From Enterobacteriaceae bacterium UBA7338 (GTDB lineage Bacteria; Pseudomonadota; Gammaproteobacteria; Enterobacterales; Enterobacteriaceae), in assembly GCA_002480085.1 (NCBI GenBank), contig DKPJ01000017.1, positions 186,001-250,000 of the forward strand: a stretch of DNA of 64,000 bases. The letters run 5' to 3'. The translations under genes and the position numbers were made by a program. A model generated the notes under the pieces. It saw only the letters and a list, made by a program, of their open reading frames with translations. It did no database searches and was not told where the DNA came from. Below are positions 1-8,041 of this stretch, piece by piece; positions within the stretch are counted from its first letter, which is position 1, and the number at the start of each line of letters is the position of its first letter.

Positions 1-45
1 CCAGCGGTCCAGAAGCCACGCTACCCCCCACGCAAGCAGCGTCAT
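1..45 (-). CDS. cbiB: CbiB adenosylcobinamide-phosphate synthase, N-terminal fragment
   Basis: Only the first 15 codons are inside the window; the gene runs off the left edge. The visible residues (MTLLAWGVAWLLDRW) match the start of CbiB, an inner-membrane enzyme that joins aminopropanol phosphate to adenosylcobyric acid in cobalamin synthesis. The ATG overlaps the cbiA stop codon in an ATGA arrangement, which suggests translational coupling in one cbi operon. The identification rests on a short N-terminus plus its place directly after cbiA, which is the usual order in enterobacteria. Confidence 0.8.
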   Translation of the reverse strand, partial: MTLLAWGVAWLLDRW

Positions 46-1409
46 AACGCCGCCCTTGCCGCGGAGAACCAGCGATTGAGCAGCGTAGGGCGTTGACCGA
101 AATGGAGATGCAGGTAGCTGGCAAATGCGCTGCCAGCCTGCCAGCCGCCCTGCCAGCGCTTAAGGATCTCGCCGTCGCGGGTTTTATGGCAGTCAAGCAT
201 GGCCTCGCGCTGCGGGGTAAAATCAGAGTAGTGAAACTCATGGCCGCGCAGCGTCTCCCCCGCCGCCGCCAGCAGGGTATCCTCTCGCGCCTGCGCTTCG
301 CAGTAGCCAAAGCGGATAAGCCGGGTCCCCATTCTGCTGTGGCCTGGGATAATCCCGACCATCTCGTGCACCTCACCGTCGGCATCCGTCAGCGTTGAGC
401 CGAGATACATCAGCCCGCCACACTCGGCGTAGATCGCCACACCACGTCGGTGCGCCGCGCGGATCTGGGTCAGCATCGGAGTATTGGCCGCCAGCGTCCG
501 GGCGTACAGCTCGGGATAGCCGCCACCCAGCCACAGCATCTGACACACCGGTAGCGTGTGGTCATGCAGTGGGCTAAAGCGCACAATATTGACGCCAGCC
601 TGCGCCAGCAGCATCAGGTTATCGGGGTAGTAAAAGTTGAAGGCTTCGTCTTCAGCGAGGGCAAGCGTCAGCCCGGCTCCGGCGTCGCGGCTGGGCATCG
701 GCGGCCACTGGCCCGGAGGAGGCGTGGCACGATCGGCGATTGCCAGCAGGCGATCGATATCAAGGGTTTGCTCCAGCCTGGCGGCGAAGTCCTGCCAGGC
801 GGGGGTATTCACCATCGACTCACGGGCCGTTACCAGGCCCAGATGCCGCTCGGGCAGCTGCACCGCCTCGACGAATGGTACGTAGCCTGGCACCGGGATG
901 CCGCAGTAGCGCTCTATGGCCTGCTTTAGCAGCTGAAAATGCGACTCGCTGCTGACGCGGTTGACGATGACGCCTGCAATGTTCAATCCCGGATCGAAAT
1001 GCTGAAAGCCCATCACCGTGGCGGCTATCGACGTTGAGACTGCTTTACCGTCCACCAGCAGGATCACCGGAAGACCAAGCTGTTTAGCCAGCCCGGCACT
1101 GCTGCAATAGTACGGGTCCGTGCCGTAGCCGTCGTACAGCCCCATCACCCCCTCGACAATGGCGACGTCGGCACGCTGCATATGCGTAGTGAACAGGACG
1201 TTGAGAGTAGGCTCAGGCAGCATAAAGCCGTCGAGATTGCGTGAAGCAACTCCGGTAACGGCGGTGTGCCAGGCCGTATCGAGGTAGTCAGGCCCTACCT
1301 TAAACGGCTGCACCCGCAGGCCGCGCCGCCTGAGCGCGCTGAGCAAACCCAGCGTAACGGTGGTTTTACCACAGCCGCTTGCGGTTCCGGCAAGGATCAG
1401 TGCTGACAT
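42..1409 (-). CDS. cbiA: CbiA cobyrinate a,c-diamide synthase
   Basis: 455 aa, about the length of Salmonella CbiA (459). It performs ATP- and glutamine-dependent amidation of carboxylates a and c of cobyrinic acid, early in anaerobic corrin-ring synthesis. An N-terminal P-loop (GCGKTT, about residues 12-17) and a DYLD motif mark the ATP-grasping dethiobiotin-synthetase-like domain. A C-terminal class I glutamine amidotransferase-like domain carries the likely nucleophile Cys in AECGGLMYLG near residue 330 and a HLHF motif near 435. The ATG has an AGGATG ribosome site. It is the first gene of the cbi operon, preceded by a cobalamin riboswitch, so it should be repressed when adenosylcobalamin is plentiful. 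cbiB overlaps its end. Confidence 0.96.
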   Translation of the reverse strand: MSALILAGTASGCGKTTVTLGLLSALRRRGLRVQPFKVGPDYLDTAWHTAVTGVASRNLDGFMLPEPTLNVLFTTHMQRADVAIVEGVMGLYDGYGTDPYYCSSAGLAKQLGLPVILLVDGKAVSTSIAATVMGFQHFDPGLNIAGVIVNRVSSESHFQLLKQAIERYCGIPVPGYVPFVEAVQLPERHLGLVTARESMVNTPAWQDFAARLEQTLDIDRLLAIADRATPPPGQWPPMPSRDAGAGLTLALAEDEAFNFYYPDNLMLLAQAGVNIVRFSPLHDHTLPVCQMLWLGGGYPELYARTLAANTPMLTQIRAAHRRGVAIYAECGGLMYLGSTLTDADGEVHEMVGIIPGHSRMGTRLIRFGYCEAQAREDTLLAAAGETLRGHEFHYSDFTPQREAMLDCHKTRDGEILKRWQGGWQAGSAFASYLHLHFGQRPTLLNRWFSAARAAL

Positions 1410-1460
1410 ATCCGCATCCTGTTCAGGGCGGAAATGAAGAAGTCAGGCTGTGCGTAGTCC

Positions 1461-1474
1461 CAGTCTTTCGACTG
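1461..1474 (-). other. GAAA-tetraloop hairpin in the cbiA leader
   Basis: On the minus strand a 5-bp stem CAGTC/GACTG closes a GAAA loop. It lies between the riboswitch aptamer and the cbiA ribosome site. GNRA loops of this kind are stable and often dock into receptors. A role in the expression platform of the riboswitch is inference from position only. Confidence 0.45.
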
Positions 1475-1499
1475 CACGCTGCTGACCAAGCTGCTTCCC

Positions 1500-1690
1500 G
1501 CCGAAGCTGTTGGTTTGTACCCTCAGGCCGGTCTTCTGGCTTAGCCTCACTCTCGCCCGTCCTTCCCAATCCTACGATCAGTGGTTATTACGGGGTTGTC
1601 AGCATTACAGCAGCGGGGGCTGCGGGGGAGTCTCACCCCCTTCCCTGCCACACTCTCTGTGGCGAGCCTGTTGGTATTAACGTCTGGGCG
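1500..1690 (-). promoter_or_regulatory. Cobalamin (B12) riboswitch upstream of cbiA
   Basis: Read on the minus strand, this stretch has the conserved pieces of the cobalamin aptamer in order: a G-rich GGGAAGGGGGUGAGACUCCCC-like segment, a CUGC/CCCCGC run with UGUAAU, the CCACUG and GGGAAGG segments, then a B12 box AGCCAGAAGACCGGCC at 1526-1541. It lies between the pduX/cbiA divergent region and the cbiA start, leaving about 90 nt for an expression platform. By family knowledge, adenosylcobalamin binding hides the cbiA ribosome site. The outer limits are approximate. Confidence 0.93.
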
Positions 1691-1817
1691 CTTTGTATCG
1701 CCTCAGAAAAATAGAACGAAAGCAGTTTATCGCCGTTAAAACATTAATTTGTTGCGCTATGACAATTTATTGCATGACACTATTACCCTTAAAAATAATA
1801 GGTAATAAGGAGATCCT

Positions 1818-2744
1818 GTGGCGCTGGCACACTGTCCCGCATCCTGCGGAGAGATCATACAAGGCTGGATCCTGGGCAGTGAAAAGCTGGTCTCCTGCCC
1901 GGTGAACTGGTTTAGCACCGTTGAGGTGAGCTGGGGCACGCCGCAAGTGGATGAGCGGCCGCTGGTGCGGGCAATGATGAGCCAGCTGCTGGCTGGCTGG
2001 GGCTATCCTGCAGCGCTGGGAGCGAAGATACGTATTGATTGCCGCTCAACGATCCCGCTGGCGAAGGGTATGGCCAGCAGCACGGCGGATATCGCCGCTA
2101 CCGCCGTGGCTGCCGCAAGGCATCTGGGGCATGTTCTTGACGAAGCGGCGCTGGCCGCCCAGTGCGTCGCCCTTGAACCCACCGACAGCACCCTCTTTCG
2201 CGCCCTGTCGCTGTTCGATCACACCACCGGCAAAACGCGCATTGCCTGCGCCTCGCCCCCTGCACTGGATATTCTGCTGCTGGAGAGTCCCTTAACGTTA
2301 CGCACCGCTGACTATCACCGCCTTGCCCGGGAAACATTGCTGAAAGACAATGCCGACAGGCTGGATCTCGCCTGGCAAAAGGTTCAGGCTGCCTGCCAGC
2401 AAAACAGCCCGTCGCTGCTGGGGGAAGCCGCAACCCTCAGCGCCATTGCCAGCCAGCGGCTGCTGCCAAAACCCGGCTTCAGTGCATTGCTGGATATCAT
2501 TGAGAGGCTAGATTTATATGGCGTTAACGTAGCGCACAGCGGAAGCATCGTCGGATTGTTTCTGGATCGAGAGCGGCATGACGTGGAAGAGATCGTCTGG
2601 TGGGTTAAAAGGCGCACCGAAGCGGAGAGCTGGCCGGTTCAGCATCTGCTGCGTTTGATCGAGGGCGGGGTAAGAGAGGGAGAGCCCGTCATGCCGGCTG
2701 ACGGCTACACCTTACCCGGTCTACAAGGCGGCATCGCCCTGTAG
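1818..2744 (+). CDS. pduX: PduX L-threonine kinase
   Basis: 308 aa GHMP-family kinase. It phosphorylates L-threonine, giving the precursor (via CobD) of the aminopropanol linker of cobalamin. The GTG start is supported by an AAGGAG site at 1807-1812. Residues 5-35 (HCPASCGE..QGW..GSEKLVSCPV) match the N-terminal signature of PduX, and the GHMP phosphate loop is P80-D91 (PLAKGMASSTAD). In Salmonella pduX is the last gene of the propanediol operon; here no other pdu gene is present. It is divergent from cbiA, keeping it beside the pathway it serves. The Salmonella protein has an extra N-terminal stretch that is missing here. A REP element overlaps its stop codon. Confidence 0.93.
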   Translation: MALAHCPASCGEIIQGWILGSEKLVSCPVNWFSTVEVSWGTPQVDERPLVRAMMSQLLAGWGYPAALGAKIRIDCRSTIPLAKGMASSTADIAATAVAAARHLGHVLDEAALAAQCVALEPTDSTLFRALSLFDHTTGKTRIACASPPALDILLLESPLTLRTADYHRLARETLLKDNADRLDLAWQKVQAACQQNSPSLLGEAATLSAIASQRLLPKPGFSALLDIIERLDLYGVNVAHSGSIVGLFLDRERHDVEEIVWWVKRRTEAESWPVQHLLRLIEGGVREGEPVMPADGYTLPGLQGGIAL

Positions 2745-2774
2745 GCCTGTGCAAGCGAAGCACCGCCGGGCGGA
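2740..2774 (-). repeat. Single REP (palindromic unit) at the pduX stop
   Basis: The sequence GTAGGCCTGTGCAAGCGAAG and the following CACCGCCGGGCGG match the enterobacterial REP consensus in reverse orientation, with the characteristic imperfect palindrome. It overlaps the TAG of pduX and sits between the convergent ends of pduX and yeeX. It may stabilise the 3' ends; no separate T-rich terminator was seen. Confidence 0.6.
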
Positions 2775-2810
2775 ACAAACGCCGGACAGTGCCACACTCG
2801 CCTTAAAACG

Positions 2811-3152
2811 TTACTCGTCTTTTGCTTCAACCACAGCGTGCTTCAGTTCGCCCATGGTTTTCAGCTTCTTGGAGATTTCGCGACGCTCTTTCGAGATCTC
2901 GGCGTTTTTGATGATGTAGTCATCTACGCGGTCCTCGTAGTCGCTTTTCATGCTGGCGATGATGCCCTGGATCGCTTCAACGCTCATTCCCGGTTTGATG
3001 TAATCGCTCAGGTTGTCCAGCAGCAGAACGCGTTTCTGGTTGTCGCGGATCTTTTTCTCAACGTCCTGAATTTCACGCTGTAATTTGTTCTTACGGCGGA
3101 ACAGACGCACGAACTCCAGAACGTCCTGGAATGAAGGCTTAGTAGTTTCCAT
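2811..3152 (-). CDS. yeeX: YeeX, DUF496 (UPF0265) family protein
   Basis: 113 aa, almost entirely charged helix with heptad-like spacing (residues about 20-105), consistent with a coiled-coil cytosolic protein. The sequence closely matches E. coli YeeX from the first residues on (METTKPSFQDVLEFVRLFRRK). The start has an AGGGGTG site just upstream. The family is conserved across enterobacteria and related gammaproteobacteria, but its biochemical role is not established. It is a single gene, 167 nt from yeeA, convergent with pduX. Confidence 0.93.
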   Translation of the reverse strand: METTKPSFQDVLEFVRLFRRKNKLQREIQDVEKKIRDNQKRVLLLDNLSDYIKPGMSVEAIQGIIASMKSDYEDRVDDYIIKNAEISKERREISKKLKTMGELKHAVVEAKDE

Positions 3153-3319
3153 TTTTACACCCCTGCTAGTATCAGATTCGGATTCGTTAAAGCAACCGCT
3201 GTAGGGTAAACATTACTTTTAGCCGTTGCTGATGACAATGGTTTTATCCTTTCAAATATCATAACCCTAAATCAGGCTGAATCGAAACAACCTGCCAGCA
3301 ATCGTCAGACGGATGCGGC

Positions 3320-4381
3320 TTATTTGCGCAGCGCCCGGCAGATAAGGTGCGAGAGCAGCTCTAACTGGCGCGCCAGCTCCATGCTTAACCAAACGTAACC
3401 GTGCATCGGCGTTTCTGCCAGGGTCTCATCTTTATGCTGCTGGATCAGCTGGCGCAGCTCCGCCACAATTTCGTTAAGCCGCTCGCTGTTGGCAAGGATA
3501 GGCTGCGGATTACCCTCGTAGAGCGCGTGGGCGATAGTCAGCAGCGTCTGCTGGGTCATGGTCTGCGTCTCACGGATCGTGCGGGCGTTAAGCATCACGA
3601 AGTGGCTGGCCCGGGAGGCCCAGTGGGCGTTGATCTGTAGCTCAAGCATGCACACCATGTTACGGCTTACGGTCTGAATGGCTTCGAAGATCGCTTTCTG
3701 AATGTGTGTCTCTTTGCTGGCGGGGACAATCAGGCCGCGCATCTTCACTACGTCGTTGAGGATCTTTTGCAGATGCTTCTCCAGCCGCGGGCGCTCTACG
3801 AGGTTCGGCGAGAAGCCCGCCTGGTAGACCCGGTTAAAGCTGGTGACGTAGCTCGCCATCTGGATACGCCAGTGCAGAAACGCCCGCTGCGGCCAGATGC
3901 CGGTAAACAGCATCGCCAGCAGCGAGCCTAAGATCACATCGCCGCCGCGCCACAGGGCGATGCGCATATCCCCCGCCGGGGCGCCTACCACCACCGCAAG
4001 GGTAATACCAATCAGCAGCGCCTGGTAAGGCTTCTTGCCCAGCGCCAGCCAGCCACAGAGGAACATCGCGGCGGCGCACCAGAGCAGCATCAGCGGCAGG
4101 GAGAACAGCTCCAGCTTCAGGGCAATCAGCCCCAGCGCCGAGCCGAGGATCGTCCCGCCGATGCGCTCATAAGCGCGCGGCACCACGTTCCCCCAGAAGG
4201 AGATCGGTCCCATCACCACCACCAGAGTAATCAGTGGCCAGGTCCCCTCAGGGATGTTCAGCAGCCGTACCAGCAGAAAGGTAAGGACAAACGCCAGCGC
4301 TATCCTGGCCCCGTGCACGAGGCGATAGTGCCGATACAGGCGTATTTCAAAGGGACTAAGTGATTTGTCGGTGCGCACCAC
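3320..4381 (-). CDS. yeeA: YeeA inner-membrane FUSC-family protein
   Basis: 353 aa, the E. coli YeeA length. The N-terminal half has about six hydrophobic segments (roughly residues 26-42, 48-66, 72-88, 92-112, 119-134, 145-165) typical of the fusaric-acid-resistance (FUSC) family. The C-terminal half is a soluble, mostly helical cytoplasmic region. The substrate is unknown. FUSC relatives such as AaeB act as aromatic-acid exporters, but that role is not shown for YeeA. It stands alone between yeeX and sbmC, with no strong terminator on either side. Confidence 0.92.
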   Translation of the reverse strand: MVRTDKSLSPFEIRLYRHYRLVHGARIALAFVLTFLLVRLLNIPEGTWPLITLVVVMGPISFWGNVVPRAYERIGGTILGSALGLIALKLELFSLPLMLLWCAAAMFLCGWLALGKKPYQALLIGITLAVVVGAPAGDMRIALWRGGDVILGSLLAMLFTGIWPQRAFLHWRIQMASYVTSFNRVYQAGFSPNLVERPRLEKHLQKILNDVVKMRGLIVPASKETHIQKAIFEAIQTVSRNMVCMLELQINAHWASRASHFVMLNARTIRETQTMTQQTLLTIAHALYEGNPQPILANSERLNEIVAELRQLIQQHKDETLAETPMHGYVWLSMELARQLELLSHLICRALRK

Positions 4382-4524
4382 GCTCTCCGGCTAAAACGAC
4401 AAAGGCGCAATTGTAGCGAATTTTCGCGCCGGGGCCTCAGCGTTGTTGCTGAAAGCCCCGAAAACTGCTTAAACATCAACCAAACCCGTTAAGCTGGCCG
4501 ACAGGATCAACGCTAAGCGGGTGC

Positions 4525-4998
4525 TTACAGCGATTTAGGCTCAACGGGAATATGCATCTCAACGTCCCAGTAGCCGCTGCTGCTGTCCGCGTTCAGATAG
4601 CGCTCAAAACAGGGCCGGGCGGCTATCTGGTAGTAGGCATCCGGAAGCAGGCTGTCGAAAAAGAGATCCCACGTTTTCTCAAACTCTTCGTCATAGACCC
4701 GTGCCCGGGCAACGGCGTACTGACCGCCGGGCAGCTCGCTCAGGATCACCCCTTCGCTGTTTTCCGGTATGGTAAAGCCCGCAGGCACCGAAATGACCGT
4801 ATCAGCGCGCAGCTTCTCCGGCGGGACTTCGTCAGGGTTATCGTAGTAGACAGCGATCCACTCCTGCGGCTGGAGATTCTTACTTTGCACCCACATGGTG
4901 AGCTGTTCAAACCCTTGCTTAACGGTCTTTTCCCACGGCCCCACCAGATGAAAACCGGCGATGGTACGTTTATCAAGCTGTCTGATACTGTAGTCCAT
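4525..4998 (-). CDS. sbmC: SbmC (GyrI) DNA gyrase inhibitor
   Basis: 157 aa GyrI-like protein. It binds and inhibits DNA gyrase and protects cells from gyrase poisons such as microcin B17. The reading frame is open for 12 more codons upstream, but the ATG at 4998 (MDYSIRQLDKRT) matches the E. coli N-terminus and length and has GGAGG at 5003-5007. The GyrI signature runs through TIAGFHLVGPW, GWFEQL-type and EGVILSELPGGQYAV segments. A LexA-like box at 5019-5034 lies just upstream, fitting the known SOS control of this gene. Confidence 0.94.
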   Translation of the reverse strand: MDYSIRQLDKRTIAGFHLVGPWEKTVKQGFEQLTMWVQSKNLQPQEWIAVYYDNPDEVPPEKLRADTVISVPAGFTIPENSEGVILSELPGGQYAVARARVYDEEFEKTWDLFFDSLLPDAYYQIAARPCFERYLNADSSSGYWDVEMHIPVEPKSL

Positions 4999-5018
4999 GC
5001 TGCCTCCGTGATTGATTG

Positions 5019-5034
5019 CTGTATGGATATACAC
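5019..5034 (-). promoter_or_regulatory. LexA (SOS) box of sbmC
   Basis: On the plus strand CTGTATGGATATACAC fits the LexA consensus CTG-N10-CAG at all but the last base, with the usual alternating AT centre apart from GG. It is 21-36 nt upstream of the chosen sbmC ATG, where a repressor would cover the promoter. sbmC is an SOS gene in E. coli, so the site is expected. Confidence 0.75.
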
Positions 5035-5118
5035 TCTCTCTTATTAAGGGCTTACTGTCACCCCTCGCCTGCTTAGTATGCGAGCAGACTCGCAGAGTTG
5101 CCAGCCTGCCCCCTTCTC

Positions 5119-6282
5119 TTACAGCGCGTGGTGCAGGTAGTCGCTCATGCGGGAAAAGAGACCGCCTTTTTCCACCGCTTCCAGGGTTACCAGCGGTGAG
5201 CGGGCAATCAGCTTATCTTTATCGTACAGCTCTACTTCGCCAACCTGCTGATTGGCGGGCAGCGGCGCTTCCAGCGCTTTGCTGTTCAGCACGTACTTGG
5301 CTTTGATATGGTCCAGATCGGCTTTCGGCAGTGCCAGCCAGAAGTCGCGGTCCGTACCCAGCGACACCTTCTCTTTATCGCCGTACCAGATGCGCTCGTT
5401 ACCCACCTGCTTACCCTTATGCAGGATCTGCACGGTATCGAAGTTATCATCCCCCCAGTGCAGCAGCTTGCGCGCCTGCTCCTCACGTCCTTTGGGGCTT
5501 TCCCCACCCATGACGACCGCAATCAGCCGCCGCTGGCCGTTGACGCTGGAGGCGATAAGGTTAAAGCCCGCTCCGGAGGTGTGGCCGGTTTTCAGGCCAT
5601 CCACGTTGAGCGACTTATCCCACAGCAGGCCGTTACGGTTCTGCTGGGTGATGCCGTTCCAGGTCAGGCTCTTCTCGCTGTACATATGGTAGAACTCAGG
5701 CTCACCGTGGATGATCGCCCGGGAGAGCACGGCCAGGTCGTAGGCCGAGCTGTGCTGGCCCGGCGCATCCAGACCGTGAACGGTTTCAAAGTGGGTATCG
5801 CGCAGGTTAAGCTTCTCTGCATAGCTGTTCATCATCTTCACAAACTGCGGCTGGCCCCCGGCGACATAGTCCGCCAGCGCCACGCAGGCGTCGTTGCCGG
5901 AGTCAACGATCAGGCCACGGCTAAGATCGCGCACCGAGATGCGATCTCCAGGCTTGATAAACATCAGCGAGGAGCCATCAAACACTGGATTTCCCTTCGC
6001 CCAGGCGTCTTTACCAACGGTAACAATATCGTCCGGCGTAATGCGCTTGCTATCGATAGCGCGGTCAACGACGTAGCCGGTCATTAGCTTGGTCAGGCTG
6101 GCCGGGTTACGCTGCTGATGTTCATTGCCTGCGGTCAATATCTGCCCCGTGGTGTAGTCCATTAATACCCAGGCTCCGGCCTGGATCTGCGGAGGCTGTA
6201 CAGCGAAAGAGAGATCGGCAGCCAGCGCAGAATTCACGCAAACAGCAAGGAGGGAAGCGGCAATAAACAAACGGCGTTTCAA
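5119..6282 (-). CDS. dacD: DacD, D-alanyl-D-alanine carboxypeptidase (PBP6b)
   Basis: 387 aa penicillin-binding protein that trims the terminal D-Ala from peptidoglycan pentapeptides in the periplasm. I place the start at a TTG (6280-6282): it gives KRRLFIAASLLAVC, the E. coli signal peptide start and length, and follows AAGGA by 7 nt; a longer frame to 6372 adds 30 residues unlike the family. Active-site motifs are S62-L-T-K65, S128-G-N130 and K231-T-G233. The C-terminal domain and an amphipathic tail (FSRMSDYLHHAL) for membrane attachment follow. It is divergent from sbcB. Confidence 0.94.
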   Translation of the reverse strand: MKRRLFIAASLLAVCVNSALAADLSFAVQPPQIQAGAWVLMDYTTGQILTAGNEHQQRNPASLTKLMTGYVVDRAIDSKRITPDDIVTVGKDAWAKGNPVFDGSSLMFIKPGDRISVRDLSRGLIVDSGNDACVALADYVAGGQPQFVKMMNSYAEKLNLRDTHFETVHGLDAPGQHSSAYDLAVLSRAIIHGEPEFYHMYSEKSLTWNGITQQNRNGLLWDKSLNVDGLKTGHTSGAGFNLIASSVNGQRRLIAVVMGGESPKGREEQARKLLHWGDDNFDTVQILHKGKQVGNERIWYGDKEKVSLGTDRDFWLALPKADLDHIKAKYVLNSKALEAPLPANQQVGEVELYDKDKLIARSPLVTLEAVEKGGLFSRMSDYLHHAL

Positions 6283-6490
6283 GAGGATATCCTTAAGGTC
6301 GTACAAAAGAGCTGACCTTTTTACGGAAAATCCTGTGTCGGATCCTGGAACAATTGCAAACAAATGTGACAACGAAGAGGCGCGAGGCGGAAGCAGGCGC
6401 GCAGTTCTGGTAAAAACAGCGCTTTTATTTCTGCTTAGCGGGCGGCATGGTTTACCATAAAGAGGTCACATAACAACAGGACGATTTCAG

Positions 6491-7915
6491 GTGTCAGATT
6501 CCGCTGCGCAGCCAACCTTTTTATTTCACGACTATGAAACCTTCGGTACCAGCCCGTCGCTGGACCGGCCGGCGCAGTTTGCCGCCATCCGCACCGACGA
6601 GGCGTTTACGCCTATCGGCGAGCCGGAGGTGTTCTACTGCCAGCCTGCCGATGACTATCTGCCCCAGCCGGGTGCCGTGATGATTACCGGCATTACGCCG
6701 CAGGTTGCCCGGGAAAAAGGCGACAACGAAGCTGCCTTCGCCAGGCGTATTCACGATATCTTCACCGTGCCGGAAACCTGCGTAGTGGGCTATAACAACG
6801 TCCGCTTCGATGATGAAGTCACCCGTAACGTTTTCTACCGCAACTTCTACGATCCCTATGCCTGGAGCTGGCAGCACGGTAACTCCCGCTGGGATCTGCT
6901 GGACGTGATGCGCGCCTGCTACGCCCTGCGCCCGGAAGGCATCAACTGGCCAGAGAACGATGATGGCCTGCCGAGCTTCCGCCTGGAGCATCTGACCAGA
7001 GCAAACGGCATTGAGCACAGCAATGCCCACGACGCGATGGCCGACGTCTACGCCACCATTGCCATGGCGCAGCTGGTGAAAGCTCGCCAGCCGAAGCTGT
7101 TCAACTATCTCTACACCTACCGCAGCAAGCAGAAGCTGACCACGCTGATTGACGTCCCGCAGATGAAGCCGCTGGTACACGTCTCCGGCATGTTCGGTGC
7201 CGATCGTGGCAATACCAGCTGGGTAGCGCCCCTTGCCTGGCATCCGGAGAACCGTAACGCGGTGATTATGGTCGATCTGGCCGGGGATATGTCTCCCCTG
7301 CTGGCGCTGGATGCCGACGCGCTGCGCGAGCGTCTCTACACGCCGAAAGCAGAGTTGGGCGATGAATCCTCTGTACCGGTCAAGCTGGTGCACCTTAACA
7401 AGTGCCCGGTGCTGGCGCAGGCGAATACTTTGCGTCCGGAGGACGCTGACCGACTGGGTATCAACCGTCAGGCCTGCCTGGCGAACCTGCAAGTTCTGCG
7501 TGACAACCCGCAGATTAGGGAGAAGGTGCTGGCTATCTTCGCCGAGGCCGAGCCGTTTGTGCCGTCAGATAACGTTGATGCCCAGCTCTATAACGGTTTC
7601 TTCAGCGATGCCGATCGCGCGGCGATGAAAATCGTGCTGGCAACCGATCCGCAAAACCTGCCGGCGCTGGATATCACCTTTGCCGACAAGCGCATTGAGA
7701 AGCTGCTGTTTAACTACCGGGCGCGCAACTTCCCCGGCACGCTGGATGAGAACGAGCAGCAGCGCTGGCTGCAGCATCGGCGTAACGTCTTTACCCCGGA
7801 GTTCTTGCAGGCCTGGGCGGAGGAGCTGGAGGCACTCTATCAGCAGCACGCTGGCGACAGCGAAAAGCTCGCCCTTATTAAGGCTCTTTATCAATACGCG
7901 CAAGAAATAGTGTGA
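6491..7915 (+). CDS. sbcB: SbcB, exodeoxyribonuclease I
   Basis: 474 aa 3'-5' single-strand DNA exonuclease involved in recombination, mismatch repair and SSB-linked DNA cleanup. DEDDh nuclease residues are visible: D14 and E16 in FHDYETFG, a conserved NNVRFDDEVTRN block, and an HDAMADVYAT motif carrying the catalytic His and Asp near residue 180. The SH3-like and C-terminal helical domains that bind SSB follow. Translation starts at GTG (MSDSAAQ), with AGGA about 10 nt upstream. The protein aligns with E. coli SbcB throughout. It is monocistronic, followed by a REP and a bidirectional terminator shared with plaP. Confidence 0.96.
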   Translation: MSDSAAQPTFLFHDYETFGTSPSLDRPAQFAAIRTDEAFTPIGEPEVFYCQPADDYLPQPGAVMITGITPQVAREKGDNEAAFARRIHDIFTVPETCVVGYNNVRFDDEVTRNVFYRNFYDPYAWSWQHGNSRWDLLDVMRACYALRPEGINWPENDDGLPSFRLEHLTRANGIEHSNAHDAMADVYATIAMAQLVKARQPKLFNYLYTYRSKQKLTTLIDVPQMKPLVHVSGMFGADRGNTSWVAPLAWHPENRNAVIMVDLAGDMSPLLALDADALRERLYTPKAELGDESSVPVKLVHLNKCPVLAQANTLRPEDADRLGINRQACLANLQVLRDNPQIREKVLAIFAEAEPFVPSDNVDAQLYNGFFSDADRAAMKIVLATDPQNLPALDITFADKRIEKLLFNYRARNFPGTLDENEQQRWLQHRRNVFTPEFLQAWAEELEALYQQHAGDSEKLALIKALYQYAQEIV

Positions 7916-7940
7916 GCCGCCGCCCGACATGAGCGACACC

Positions 7941-7970
7941 CCCGGATGGCGCTGCGCTTATCCGGCCTAC
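7941..7970 (+). repeat. REP (palindromic unit) after sbcB
   Basis: CCCGGATGGCGCTGCGCTTA followed by TCCGGCCTAC is a near-consensus REP unit. It lies between the convergent ends of sbcB and plaP, just before the shared terminator. Confidence 0.8.
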
Positions 7971-7996
7971 TCTCTGACATACCGCATCGCATAAAA

Positions 7997-8020
7997 AAAG
8001 CCAGCTTCTCAGCTGGCTTT
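7997..8020. terminator. Bidirectional rho-independent terminator between sbcB and plaP
   Basis: A 10-bp stem AAAGCCAGCT/AGCTGGCTTT closes a TCTC loop. The plus strand continues into TTCTCTTT and the minus strand into a T-run (from AAAAAAA at 7993-7999), so it can end both convergent transcripts. Confidence 0.88.
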
Positions 8021-8041
8021 TCTCTTTACGGCTTAACGCTA

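Noticed and set aside
1379..1939. Frames across the cbiA leader and riboswitch on both strands
   Set aside because: They cover conserved riboswitch RNA and the pduX start; no coding support.
4431..4459. GC-rich hairpin between yeeA and sbmC as a terminator
   Set aside because: GGGGC/GCCCC arms with an inner stem exist, but no T-run follows on either strand, so intrinsic termination is not supported.
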